Source: Dactylosporangium sp. AC04546
Lineage (GTDB): Bacteria > Actinomycetota > Actinomycetes > Mycobacteriales > Micromonosporaceae
DNA: 64,000 bases
Assembly (NCBI RefSeq): GCF_022095675.1
Contig: NZ_JAHYSG010000015.1
Coordinates: 1-64,000 of the forward strand
Direction: 5' to 3'
Every line of letters starts with the position of its first letter. The stretch's first letter is position 1. The notes under the pieces were generated by a model. That model was not told where the DNA came from. It did not search any database and saw only the letters and a program-made list of their open reading frames with translations. Shown piece after piece: positions 13,551-22,909 of the stretch. The translations under genes were made by a program, and so were the position numbers.

Positions 13551-14645
13551 ATGGTTCAATCGATACCCGTGCGCGTACTCCGGCCGACGCTCGTCGGACT
13601 CCTGGCCGCCGGGGCGGTCGCCTGCGGCGGCAGCCCCGCACCGAGGCACAGCGGCACCGCGGCGTCCGCGTCGCCGTCGGCGAGCCCGGCGCCGAGCGTG
13701 GCACTGCCGGCCGACTACCTCGGCGTCGCCGAGGCGCCACCGGTGCCGCCCCTCGGGCCGAAGGACCCCGACGGCTATCTGCAGGGCGCCGGGTGGGCGC
13801 TGCAGGCCACCGGTGTCGACGCGGGGCCGACAACGCGGATCTACGGCATGGTCGACGACGCGAAGACCGGCGCCCAGACGGTCGGCAACCACCTCATCGG
13901 CTACGCCGACCTGAAGGCCGCGCCCGGCCAGGAGGTGGTCGCCGCCGACCTCACCGGCGCGGCCGCGAAGACCGCCGGGGCGGCCGGCAACGAGCGCCCG
14001 GCGCAGGTGACGATCCGGGCCGGCGCCGTCACCCACCTGCTCAAGCTGGACAGGGACCGACGGATCGTGGTGACCGCCGCGGCCGGCGCGCCGGTCACGC
14101 TCACCGTCGAGGACGGCCGCCCACAGACCCTCGACCTGCGCACCGGCAAGCGCGTCGGCACACCGCCCGACCTGGCGCTGTTCTACGCACCGCTGACCCA
14201 GCGCGAGCTGGAGGGGCCGCTGTGCGGGTTCGTCGAGAACCCAGCCGCCGGCGTGCCGGTGCAGAGCAAGGTGACCGCGATGCTGCTGCCCGGCACCAAG
14301 GCGCACGGCTACGCCGCCAAGGGCAGGGCCATGCTCGCGGTCAGCGTCACGTTCACCACCCTCGAGGCGATGACGATGAGGCTCGACCCGGCCTCGTTCC
14401 GGCTCACGGCCGGCGGCGGCACCCTGCAGCCACGCCCGCTCGACCCGGTGACGACGGCGGCAGCCAACCCCGGCCTGCCGTTCTACGAGGGCACCGTGCG
14501 GGCCGTGTTCGAGGTGCCGGCCACCCTGCGCACCGCCACCCTGAAGGTCGCGCCGACCGGCCGCTACACGGTCGACGGGGTGGAGCGGGCGACCCGCACG
14601 TACGGCTGCCGCCCGGACACCCCGCTCAGCCTGAAGCTTGCATAG
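13551..14645 (+). CDS. secreted lipoprotein of unknown function
   Basis: I place the start at ATG 13551 (MVQSIPVRVLRP), with GTG 13569 as an alternative; the track-length frame reaches into the divergent kinase gene. Residues up to about 25 form a lipoprotein signal ending in LLAAGAVAC-GGS. The mature protein of about 340 residues has a Ser/Ala/Pro linker and then no family I recognise. It has two similar beta-rich segments (VTIRAGAVTHLLKLDRDRRI and later FRLTAGGGTLQPRPL), reminiscent of extracytoplasmic ligand-binding domains. Standing back to back with the kinase, it could be part of the same surface signalling unit, but this is inference. It overlaps ppgK convergently by 20 bp. Confidence 0.7.
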   Translation: MVQSIPVRVLRPTLVGLLAAGAVACGGSPAPRHSGTAASASPSASPAPSVALPADYLGVAEAPPVPPLGPKDPDGYLQGAGWALQATGVDAGPTTRIYGMVDDAKTGAQTVGNHLIGYADLKAAPGQEVVAADLTGAAAKTAGAAGNERPAQVTIRAGAVTHLLKLDRDRRIVVTAAAGAPVTLTVEDGRPQTLDLRTGKRVGTPPDLALFYAPLTQRELEGPLCGFVENPAAGVPVQSKVTAMLLPGTKAHGYAAKGRAMLAVSVTFTTLEAMTMRLDPASFRLTAGGGTLQPRPLDPVTTAAANPGLPFYEGTVRAVFEVPATLRTATLKVAPTGRYTVDGVERATRTYGCRPDTPLSLKLA

Positions 14646-15396
14646 TGCGCCGCCGCTCGGCGAGCAGCGCCGCGCCGACGATGCCGGCGTTGTTCTGCAG
14701 CGTCGCCGGGACGACCTTCGTCGGCACGTCGACGTAGTGCAGGTAGCGGTCGGCCTTCTTGCTCACGCCGCCGCCGATGATGATCAGGTCCGGCCACAGC
14801 AGGCCGTGCAGGTGGCGCAGGTAGGTCTGCACCCGCACGCCCCACTGCTCCCAGTCGAGCTCCTGCTGCTCGCGGATGCGGTCGGAGGCGTAGTCCTCCG
14901 CGTCGCCGCCGTGCAGGTGCAGGCCGCTCATGTGCACGTGGCCGAGCTCCGTGTTCGGCACCAGCGTGCCGTCGATGAACAGGGCGCTGCCGATGCCGGT
15001 GCCGAACGTGACCATGACGACGAGGCCGGCGACGCCCTTGCCGGCGCCGTACTCCATCTCGGCCACGCCGGCCGCGTCGGCGTCGTTGAGCACGGTGACG
15101 GGCCGGCCGAGCGCCTCGGTGAACAGCTGCTCGGCCGGCGCGTCGACCCAGGACTGGTCGACGTTGGCGGCGGTCTTCGTGACGCCGTGCTGCACGACGG
15201 CGGGGAACGTGATCCCGACGCTCGTCGCGGGCGGGAAGTGCCCGGCGACCGCCGCGACGGTCTTCACCACGCTCGGCACGTCGGCCGGCTGCGGCGTCTC
15301 GATCCTCACCCGGTCACTGCTGAAGACGCCGGTCGACAGGTCGACCGGAGCCCCCTTGATGCCCGATCCGCCGATGTCGATGCCCAGGACGACCAC
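14626..15396 (-). CDS. ppgK: polyphosphate glucokinase (ROK family)
   Basis: The 256-residue cytoplasmic enzyme phosphorylates glucose using polyphosphate or ATP. It starts at GTG 15396 behind a good GGAGGAG. The ROK phosphate-binding motif reads LGIDIGGSGIKGA, and the second ATPase motif is VMVTFGTGIGSALFIDG. Other features are the sugar-binding segment VLNDADAAGVAE, ELGHVHMSG with a catalytic-region His, and the late IIIGGGVSKKADRYL. Length fits PpgK (about 250 residues) rather than larger ROK kinases. It could feed the glucose released by the GH1 beta-glucosidase into glycolysis, although it lies outside that operon. Confidence 0.93.
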   Translation of the reverse strand: MVVLGIDIGGSGIKGAPVDLSTGVFSSDRVRIETPQPADVPSVVKTVAAVAGHFPPATSVGITFPAVVQHGVTKTAANVDQSWVDAPAEQLFTEALGRPVTVLNDADAAGVAEMEYGAGKGVAGLVVMVTFGTGIGSALFIDGTLVPNTELGHVHMSGLHLHGGDAEDYASDRIREQQELDWEQWGVRVQTYLRHLHGLLWPDLIIIGGGVSKKADRYLHYVDVPTKVVPATLQNNAGIVGAALLAERRRTMQASG

Positions 15397-15472
15397 CGTT
15401 GCTCCTCCGCGCCGTGTTTCCGGTGTGTGTCACCGGTAGTACTCACCCAATCATGGCGCGAAGAAGCGATGA

Positions 15473-15730
15473 TCACCCGGGGTAGGCGCCGACCGCGTCG
15501 CGGATCTCGTACCCGGCGGCCGCGTCGGCCGTGCGGGCGCAGTGCGCACTGCAGTAGAACCGGCCGGACACCTCCGCGCCGTGGCCGACGATCTTCGTGC
15601 CGCAGTGCTCGCAGACCGGCGCCAGCATGTGGATCGCGCACTCGAACGAGTCGAAGGTGTGCACACCGCCCACCGTGTGCACCTCGAAGGCCAGGTAGTA
15701 GTCGTTGCCGCAGGTCTCGCAGACCGCCAT
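15473..15730 (-). CDS. small Cys/His-rich zinc-binding protein
   Basis: The 85-residue protein begins MAVCETCGNDYYLAFEV. Metal-ligand pairs are Cys4-x2-Cys7 with Cys31-x2-His34, and Cys40-x2-Cys43 with Cys60-x3-Cys64 (FYCSAHCAR), enough for two zinc ribbons. Similar small proteins are common in actinomycetes and are left as hypothetical or metallothionein-like. I do not assign a function. It stands alone between ppgK and the stress operon, all on the minus strand. Confidence 0.75.
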   Translation of the reverse strand: MAVCETCGNDYYLAFEVHTVGGVHTFDSFECAIHMLAPVCEHCGTKIVGHGAEVSGRFYCSAHCARTADAAAGYEIRDAVGAYPG

Positions 15731-15797
15731 GTCAGAATCCCCCGTGCTGTCGGCTTTTTCCGCAGCGTGACCGGTGGCGCTACGGCCCGCAACCGGA

Positions 15798-17363
15798 TCA
15801 GCCGGAAGTCACCCGGCGGATCACCAGCAGCGCCACGTCGTCGTCGCGGGTGCCGGCGCTGAGGGTGGCGAGCAGCTCGTCGCAGAACGCCTCCAGGTCA
15901 CCCTCCCCGACGCCGGCGACCGCGTCGCACAACCGCTGCAGGCCCTCGTTGATGCTGTGCCCGCGGGCCTCGATGAGCCCGTCGGTGACGAGCACCAGGG
16001 CCTCGCCGGGGGCGAGGGTGAACGCGACCTCGGCGTCGTGCGGGACGGCCACCCCGAGCAGCGCGACCCGGCCCTCGACCAGCTCGGGCCGGCCGTCGAG
16101 GACCCGCACCGGCGGCGGGTGCCCGGCGTTGGCCAGGTGCGCCTCGCCGGTGGCCAGGTCGATGCGCAGCAGGCACATGGTGGCGATCTCGTCCGGCAGG
16201 AACCGCAGCATCATGCGGTTGAGCCGGTCCATCGTGGTGCCGGGGGCGTGGCCCTCGGCGAGGTAGGCGCGCAGCGCGTGGCGCACCTCGGCCATGATCG
16301 TCGCGGCCCGCAGCGAGTGCCCGGCCACGTCGCCGATCGCCGCCACCAGGTGCCCCTCGACGGCGACCACCTCGTAGAAGTCGCCGCCGACCGACGCGTG
16401 GTCGCTGGCCGGCTGGTACCGCACCGCGATCTCGTAGCCGGGGAACACCGGCAGGCTGGCCGGCAGCATGCTGCGCTGCAGGGTGAGCGCGGTGCGCCGC
16501 TCCTCGTCGTAGCTGCGCAGCGCCTCCACCGCCAGGGCCGTCGCCTGGCCCAGCTGGCGCAGCACGTCGGCGTCGTCGTCGCCGAAGCCCACGGCGGGCA
16601 CCGCGATGTGCAGCGGCTCGCGGCCGGCCTTGGCCCGGGCCACCACCCGCCACACCGCCCCGGGCCACCACGGCCCGGACTCCTGCCGGAACAGCTCGGT
16701 GCCGACCGCGCCGTCGAGCGGGTCCTCGGCGAACCGGTCCGGCCAGGCCGGCCGGGCGTGCGGCTCGCCGCCGGGCCCGTCGACCTGCACGGCGATCGCC
16801 CCGGTCGGCGCCGACGCGGCGGCGACCGCGGCCGGGCCGTCGAACACGCGGGCGGTCCCCTCGGCGGCCCGCCGCAGCAGCTCGGGCAGCGTCGTCGCGG
16901 CGTTCACCGCGGCCGTCGTCTCGACCAGCCGGGTGAGCCGCCCGGCGAGGCGCTCGGCCCGGCGGCGGGCCCGGTAGTAGCGCAGCATCGCCCGCACCGT
17001 GGCGAGCAGCTCGTCGGGGTCGATGGGCTCGGCCAGGTAGGCGTCGGCGCCGCGGGTGAGCCCCTGGGTGCGGTCGACGACGTGGACCGCGGTGGCCGAG
17101 ATGTGGATCACCGGGACGGCCGACGTGCGGGGGTCGGTCTTGATCCGCTCGGCGACCTCGAAGCCGTCGATGTCGGGCAGCCGCACGTCGAGCACGACCA
17201 GCTCGACCTCCCGCCGGGCGAGCAGGTCGAGGGCCTCGGTGCCGGTCGCCGCCTCGGTGACCCGGTGCCCGTCGCGGCGCAGCCAGCTCGTGATGACGTA
17301 CCGCTTGGACGGCGTGTCGTCGACGACGAGGATGTCGGCCGGCTCAGTCACCGCACCGCTCAC
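15798..17363 (-). CDS. response regulator with GAF and SpoIIE-type PP2C phosphatase domains (RsbU-like)
   Basis: The start is GTG 17363, overlapping the stop of the histidine kinase gene (GTGA); this gives 521 residues. The receiver domain (residues about 10-125) reads ADILVVDDTPSKRY, with phospho-acceptor Asp in VVLDVRLPDIDGFE and Lys/Thr-side motifs near HISATAV. A GAF-like segment covers roughly 150-300. The PP2C phosphatase (about 310-518) shows SVGGDFYEV, IGDVAGHSLRAA, LVTDGLIEARG and DDDVALLVIR, which hold the metal-binding Asp residues. Such proteins dephosphorylate an anti-sigma antagonist in answer to a kinase. It is the last gene of the six-gene rsb operon and the obvious partner of the hybrid kinase. 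Confidence 0.92.
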   Translation of the reverse strand: MSGAVTEPADILVVDDTPSKRYVITSWLRRDGHRVTEAATGTEALDLLARREVELVVLDVRLPDIDGFEVAERIKTDPRTSAVPVIHISATAVHVVDRTQGLTRGADAYLAEPIDPDELLATVRAMLRYYRARRRAERLAGRLTRLVETTAAVNAATTLPELLRRAAEGTARVFDGPAAVAAASAPTGAIAVQVDGPGGEPHARPAWPDRFAEDPLDGAVGTELFRQESGPWWPGAVWRVVARAKAGREPLHIAVPAVGFGDDDADVLRQLGQATALAVEALRSYDEERRTALTLQRSMLPASLPVFPGYEIAVRYQPASDHASVGGDFYEVVAVEGHLVAAIGDVAGHSLRAATIMAEVRHALRAYLAEGHAPGTTMDRLNRMMLRFLPDEIATMCLLRIDLATGEAHLANAGHPPPVRVLDGRPELVEGRVALLGVAVPHDAEVAFTLAPGEALVLVTDGLIEARGHSINEGLQRLCDAVAGVGEGDLEAFCDELLATLSAGTRDDDVALLVIRRVTSG

Positions 17364-19051
17364 CGCAGCAGCCGCCCGAGCACCTCGGCGATCACGGCCC
17401 GGGAGACGTCGGCCTTGGCCACCACGGCGGCGGCCCGGTCGAGGGCGCCCGCCGGGAACGTGGCCGGGTCGGCGCCGGTCACCACGACGACCGTCACGTG
17501 CGCCAGGTCGGGCCGGCCGGCCAGGCCGGCAAGCAGCTCGGTGCCGTCGCCGCCGGGCATGCGCAGGTCGAGGAAGACGACGTCGGGCCGCTCGCGCACG
17601 GCGATGGCCAGCCCGGAGCGCGCGTCGGCCGCCTCGGCGACCTCCCCGGCCATCCCGTCCAGGGCCTGGCGCAGCAGGTGGCGGGCGGCCGGGTCGTCGT
17701 CGACGAGCAGCACCCGTCCGGCCGACGGCAACGCGCCCGCCGGCTCGGCGGGGGCCGGGCGCAGCGGCAGCGACACGGTGAAGGTGCTGCCCTCCCCCGG
17801 CTCGCTGACCATGGTCAGGGTCCCGCCGAGCAGGCCGGCGAGGCGGCGGGCGTAGGGCAGGCCGAGGCCGGTGCCGCCGCTCTGGTGGGCGCCGCGGACC
17901 TGGTGGAACTCCTCGAAGACGCGGCGCTGCTCGGCGAACGGGATGCCGATGCCGGTATCGGCGACGGCGAGCAGCAGCCACTCGCCGTCGACCCGGGCGG
18001 ACATGCCGACGCTGCCGCGCTCGGTGAACTTCAGCGCGTTGGTGAGCAGGTTGCGCAGGATCTGGGTGAGCAGCACCTCGTCGGAGACAACCTCGGCGGC
18101 CGGCGGCTCGGCGACCTCCAGCTCGACGCCCGCCCTGGCCAGCGGCCGCAGGGTGCCCCGCAGCTGGCCGAAGACGGCGGCCAGGTCGACCGGACCGAGG
18201 TTCGGCTCGATCCGGCCCGACTCGGCCTTGGCCAGGTCGAGCAGGTCGTTGACCCGGGCGAGCAGGTCACCGGCGGAGCCCTGGACCAGCTCGAGCTGGT
18301 GGGTCTGCTCGGCGGTGAGCGGCTCGGAGCGCGGGTCGAGCAGCAGCCGGGCCAGCCCGATGATCGCGGTGACCGGCGCGCGCAGCTCGTGCGAGACATT
18401 GGCCAGGAAGCGGCTCTTGGCCTCGTTGGCCTCGCGCAGCTGGGCGGAGCGCTCGTCGAGCTCGGCGTAGAGCGCGACGACACCCTGGTTGGTCTGCTCC
18501 AGCTCCTCCGACAGCTGCGTGTACAGGGCCATGACGCCCCGGTTGGTCTCCTCCAGCTCGGCGTTGAGCTGCAGCAGCTCGTCGCGGTGCGCCTGGACCT
18601 GCTCCAGGGCCGTGACCAGCTGCCGGTTCTGCACGCTGAGCTCGTCGAGGGCCGTCGTCGGCGCGCTCGCGGCCAGGGCCTCCCGGGCGGCGGCCAGCCG
18701 CTGCGGGGACGGTTGCCCCGGCAGGCGCCGCGCCAGCACGATCCGCTCGTCCTCCACCCGCACCTCGTCCATCAGCCGCGCGGCGGCCGCCACGCCCTCA
18801 CTGACATCAGTACCCACTGCGGCCCCGGACACCACAATCACCAGCCGCGGACGGGGCGTCTCCTCCGTGGTGAAGCTCACGACGGCGCCCGGCACCTGCC
18901 GCCCGATCTCGCTCAGCGCGGTGGCGACCCGCACCTGGTCCTGGTGCTCCATGCCGAGCGCGGCGGCCACCTCCCGGCCGCGCTGGCGCAGCACGAACAC
19001 GGCGTGGTCGTCGTGCAGGACCAGCCGCAGCAGCGGCTCGGGAGCGGTCAT
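17360..19051 (-). CDS. hybrid histidine kinase with C-terminal receiver domain
   Basis: ATG 19051 overlaps the preceding stop (ATGA), giving 563 residues without membrane helices. Residues about 1-75 look like a degenerate RsbT-type ATPase fold (VRVATALSEIGRQV). A coiled coil at about 135-215 carries an internal repeat of the form TN-x-GV-x-ALY (ETNRGVMALYTQL, QTNQGVVALYAEL). The HisKA domain has phospho-acceptor His221 in ANVSHELRAPVTAI. The HATPase domain shows NLLTNALKFT, ADTGIGIPF and GGTGLGLPYARRL. A receiver domain from about 445 has GRVLLVDDDPAAR and VVFLDLRMPGGDG. It is soluble, so it probably senses through the stressosome proteins encoded upstream. Confidence 0.92.
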   Translation of the reverse strand: MTAPEPLLRLVLHDDHAVFVLRQRGREVAAALGMEHQDQVRVATALSEIGRQVPGAVVSFTTEETPRPRLVIVVSGAAVGTDVSEGVAAAARLMDEVRVEDERIVLARRLPGQPSPQRLAAAREALAASAPTTALDELSVQNRQLVTALEQVQAHRDELLQLNAELEETNRGVMALYTQLSEELEQTNQGVVALYAELDERSAQLREANEAKSRFLANVSHELRAPVTAIIGLARLLLDPRSEPLTAEQTHQLELVQGSAGDLLARVNDLLDLAKAESGRIEPNLGPVDLAAVFGQLRGTLRPLARAGVELEVAEPPAAEVVSDEVLLTQILRNLLTNALKFTERGSVGMSARVDGEWLLLAVADTGIGIPFAEQRRVFEEFHQVRGAHQSGGTGLGLPYARRLAGLLGGTLTMVSEPGEGSTFTVSLPLRPAPAEPAGALPSAGRVLLVDDDPAARHLLRQALDGMAGEVAEAADARSGLAIAVRERPDVVFLDLRMPGGDGTELLAGLAGRPDLAHVTVVVVTGADPATFPAGALDRAAAVVAKADVSRAVIAEVLGRLLR

Positions 19052-20070
19052 GGCCGGCTCCCGACGGCCGCCACGCACGCGTCGTCGCGGCGCACGCCGG
19101 CGTCGCGCAGCACGGTGGCGGCGACGAGCAGCGGGTCGTGCCGGGACAGGCCCGGGTAGTCGCGTAGCGTCCAGCGGTCGGACACGCCGTCGGTGTGCAG
19201 CACGAGGACCGCGCCCGGCGGCAGCTCGTAGCCGAACTCGCGCACGCCGCGGGACTGGTGCCCGACGATGCCCGGCATGGTGACCAGCCCGCGCCGCTCA
19301 CCGTCGGGGAACGCGATCGTCCCGCTGACGTTGCCGAGGCCGGCGAAGCGCACGTCCCGGCCCTCGACCCGGGCCACCGACACGGCCGCCCCGCGGGTGT
19401 GCGACACGGTGCGGTGCAGGTGGTCGAGGATCGCCGCGGGCGTGTCGAGGCCGCTGCGCAGGAACCCGTCGGCGCAGGCCGCCGCGGCGGCCGAGGCGAG
19501 GGGGCCGTGGCCGAGGCCGTCGGCGACGAGCACGAGCAGCGCGCCGTCGTGCAGGCGGGCCGCGTACCGGTCGCCGCAGACCTGTTCGCCGGCGATCGGC
19601 CGGGACAGCCCGGCGACCGGGGGCCCGGCGTGGTCACCGGCCGGGCCGGGCCACAGCCGCACGGCGTAGACGGTGCCCCGGCCGGGCACGGAGAAGCCGG
19701 TGGCGGTGTCGGAGAGGCGCTGCACGGCGCCGAGGCCGATGCCGAGGGTACCGGCGGTCGAGTGCCCGTCGGCGCTGGCGAACGGCAGGTCGGCCATCCC
19801 GGGCCCGCTGTCGACGGCGACGAGTTCCAGGCCGCCGATGGCGTCGTGGCGCAGGATGCGCACCGACAGTGCGCCCGCGTCGGCGTGGCGGTGCAGGTTG
19901 CTGGCCAGCTCCGCGGCGACGATCGCGACCTCGCCGGCCCGCTGCTCGGTGAAGCCGAGCCGGCGGGCGGCGTCGACGGCGAGCCGCCGGGCGATCCCGG
20001 CCGCGCCGGCGTCGCCGACGGTGACCCAGCCGAGCTCCTCGACCGTCGGTGGTGCGCCGGGGGCACTCAC
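19048..20070 (-). CDS. fusion of RsbT-type ATPase and PP2C phosphatase (RsbX-like half)
   Basis: GTG 20070 overlaps the rsbT stop (GTGA), giving 340 residues. The N-terminal half (about 10-135) is a GHKL anti-sigma-type ATPase: EVAIVAAELASNLHRH, DSGPGMADLPFA, LGIGLGAVQRLSD. The C-terminal half is a small PP2C domain: QVCGDRYAAR, LLVLVADGLGHGPLA, VLHTDGVSDRW, RRDDACVAAV. RsbX in Bacillus resets the stressosome by removing phosphate from RsbR and RsbS; here that activity would be fused to a kinase-like module. Position directly behind rsbT supports this role. Confidence 0.9.
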   Translation of the reverse strand: MSAPGAPPTVEELGWVTVGDAGAAGIARRLAVDAARRLGFTEQRAGEVAIVAAELASNLHRHADAGALSVRILRHDAIGGLELVAVDSGPGMADLPFASADGHSTAGTLGIGLGAVQRLSDTATGFSVPGRGTVYAVRLWPGPAGDHAGPPVAGLSRPIAGEQVCGDRYAARLHDGALLVLVADGLGHGPLASAAAAACADGFLRSGLDTPAAILDHLHRTVSHTRGAAVSVARVEGRDVRFAGLGNVSGTIAFPDGERRGLVTMPGIVGHQSRGVREFGYELPPGAVLVLHTDGVSDRWTLRDYPGLSRHDPLLVAATVLRDAGVRRDDACVAAVGSRP

Positions 20071-20489
20071 CGGGCCCACTTGGTCACCGTGACGCGCGTA
20101 CCGGCGCCGGGCGCGGTCTCGATGTCGAACTCGTCGACGAGCCGCCGCGAGCCGCTGAGCCCCAGCCCGAGGCCGGACCCGGTGGTGTAGCCGTCGGTGA
20201 ACGCGAGGCCGAGGTCGGCGATGCCGGGGCCGCCGTCGACGAACTCGGCCCGCACCCCGGCCCGGCGGCCGTTGTGGACGCCGACGACCAGCGCGTACCC
20301 GCCGCCGCCGTGGATGAGGGTGTTGCGGGCCAGCTCGCTCGCCGCGGTGACGAGCTTGGTCTGGTCGACCAGCGGCAGCTTCGCCGCGACGGCGGCCAGG
20401 CGCACGGCCTGGCGCACCCGCACGACGTCCTTGTCGTCGCCGATGTCGAGCCGGGTCGGCTCGCCCGTGCGGGTCTCAGGCGCCGTCAT
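20067..20489 (-). CDS. rsbT: anti-sigma regulatory Ser/Thr kinase RsbT
   Basis: The start at ATG 20489 gives 140 residues (MTAPETRTGEPTRLDIGDD), the usual RsbT size. The GHKL ATP-binding motifs are KLVTAASELARNTLIHGGG, EFVDGGPGIADLG and GSGLGLGLSGSRRLVDEF. RsbT phosphorylates RsbR and RsbS under stress, is then released from the stressosome and activates a phosphatase. It overlaps the end of rsbS by 14 bp and the next start by 4 bp, so production of the three proteins is probably balanced by coupled translation. Confidence 0.95.
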   Translation of the reverse strand: MTAPETRTGEPTRLDIGDDKDVVRVRQAVRLAAVAAKLPLVDQTKLVTAASELARNTLIHGGGGYALVVGVHNGRRAGVRAEFVDGGPGIADLGLAFTDGYTTGSGLGLGLSGSRRLVDEFDIETAPGAGTRVTVTKWAR

Positions 20490-20877
20490 CGCCGGCCATC
20501 GGGAGCACGCCGACGCCGTGGATCTGGCGCACCTCGGCCAGGATCTCCAGGGCCTTGTCGACGTTGAGGGCGGTGCGCACCCCGTTGAGCGACAGGCCCA
20601 GCTCGACGAGCGTGATCGCGACCGCCGGTCGCATGCCCACGACGACCGTCTCGGCGTCGAGGACCCGCGACACGGCCGCGATCGTCGAGAGCATCCGGCC
20701 GATGAACGAGTCGACGATCTCCAGGGCGGAGATGTCGATGACGACACCGTGGGCGCCGGTCTCGACGATCCGGTCCGACAGGTCCTCCTGCAGCTGCATC
20801 GCCGTCTGGTCGTCGAGGTCGATCTGGATCGACACGAGCAGGATGTCGCCGATCTTCAGGACGGGCACCCGGTCCAT
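20476..20877 (-). CDS. rsbS: stressosome STAS-domain scaffold protein RsbS
   Basis: The 133-residue protein is a single STAS domain starting MDRVPVLKIGDILLVSIQIDLDDQ. The phosphorylated Ser of RsbS lies in the conserved stretch DISALEIVDSFIGRML, which is intact here (DSF). RsbS forms the stressosome core with RsbR and holds RsbT. The ATG shares one base with the rsbR stop (TGATG). The C-terminus overlaps rsbT by 14 bp. Confidence 0.95.
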   Translation of the reverse strand: MDRVPVLKIGDILLVSIQIDLDDQTAMQLQEDLSDRIVETGAHGVVIDISALEIVDSFIGRMLSTIAAVSRVLDAETVVVGMRPAVAITLVELGLSLNGVRTALNVDKALEILAEVRQIHGVGVLPMAGDDGA

Positions 20878-21710
20878 CAGACCGCCTTGCGCTTGACCAG
20901 GTCGACCCCGCTGGCACGCAGGGCGTGCTGCAGGGCGTCGGCGAGGGTCGCCTTGGTGACGATGTCGCCGAACTCGATGCCGAGGGCGACGACGGTCTGC
21001 GCGATCTGCGGGCGGATGCCGGAGATGATGCACTCGGCGCCCATGAGCCGGGCCGCGACGACCGTCTTGAGGATGTGCTGGGCGACCTGGGTGTCGACGG
21101 CCGGCACGCCGGTGATGTCGACGATCGCGAAGCCCGACCCGGTGTCGACCAGGGTCTGCAGCAGCTTCTCCATGACGACCTGCGCGCGGGCCGAGTCGAG
21201 GGTGCCGACGAGCGGCACGGCCACGACGCCGTCCCAGAGCTTCACGACCGGCGTCGAGAGCTCCAGCAGCTGCTCGGTCTGATCGGTGATGATCCCCTCG
21301 CGCGCCTTCGTGTAGGTCTCGAAGGTGAACAGGCCCATCTCGTCGACGAGCAACGACAGGACGAGGAAGTCCTCGGCCGGGCCGAGCCCCAGCACGACCT
21401 CCTTGACGGTGAAGACCAGGTTGGCGGTCTCGGTCGGGCTGAACCCCTGGCGGGCCCAGTCCGTCGACAGCTCCGCGAGGGCCGCCCGCGACTCGCCGCT
21501 GTGCGCGCCGGTGAGCTCGCCGTCGCCGTCGCCGTCGAGCATGCCCAGCAGCGCCGCATACACGTCGCGGACCTGCCGGTTGAGCTCGGCCTCGGTGAGC
21601 CGCCCGCGCAGCGACCGCGTGGCGAGCTCGGACCACCGCTTGACGATCTCTTCCTCGTGCGACCGCAGAAGCGCACTGAGCCGCTGCCTCGCCTCGGCGT
21701 TCACCTTCAC
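20877..21710 (-). CDS. rsbR: stressosome sensor protein RsbR
   Basis: I choose GTG 21710 behind GGGAG, giving 277 residues; a longer frame exists but has no ribosome site. The N-terminal about 150 residues form a helical, globin-like RsbR sensor (SALLRSHEEEIVKRWSELATRSL, VFTVKEVVLGLG). A linker helix (ITDQTEQLLELSTPVVKLWDGV) leads to the STAS domain with DITGVPAVDTQVAQHIL, whose Thr corresponds to a site phosphorylated by RsbT. It is the first gene of the operon and defines the input of the stressosome. Confidence 0.94.
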   Translation of the reverse strand: MKVNAEARQRLSALLRSHEEEIVKRWSELATRSLRGRLTEAELNRQVRDVYAALLGMLDGDGDGELTGAHSGESRAALAELSTDWARQGFSPTETANLVFTVKEVVLGLGPAEDFLVLSLLVDEMGLFTFETYTKAREGIITDQTEQLLELSTPVVKLWDGVVAVPLVGTLDSARAQVVMEKLLQTLVDTGSGFAIVDITGVPAVDTQVAQHILKTVVAARLMGAECIISGIRPQIAQTVVALGIEFGDIVTKATLADALQHALRASGVDLVKRKAV

Positions 21711-21781
21711 CTGTGTGTCTCCCGTCCGCCCTCGGTACGTCGGACCAGACGGTACCGCCCCCGGCAGTCGGCGGCGAACGC

Positions 21782-21804
21782 AGACCCTTTGTCGTAGTGC
21801 AAAC
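21782..21804 (-). promoter_or_regulatory. sigma-B/sigma-F-like promoter candidate for the rsb operon
   Basis: On the minus strand GTTT (21804-21801) and GGGTCT (21787-21782) lie 13 bp apart, 72 bp before the rsbR start. The known consensus for general-stress sigma factors is GTTT, a spacer of roughly 13-17, then GGGTAT. One base of the -10 differs and the spacer is at the short end. Confidence 0.4.
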
Positions 21805-21826
21805 GTCACCTGCCCCGGACGCCGAA

Positions 21827-21853
21827 GGGCCGGCGCCTTGCGGCGACCGGCCC
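21827..21853 (-). terminator. hairpin downstream of mdh
   Basis: GGGCCGG (21827-21833) pairs with CCGGCCC (21847-21853), and CGCC (21834-21837) can pair further inside. It starts about 20 bp after the mdh stop on the minus strand. There is no U-run, as is common in GC-rich actinomycetes. Confidence 0.5.
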
Positions 21854-21872
21854 GGTGGCGTCGTTTTGCGGC

Positions 21873-22904
<1,032 letters not shown>

Positions 22905-22909
22905 TCAAC

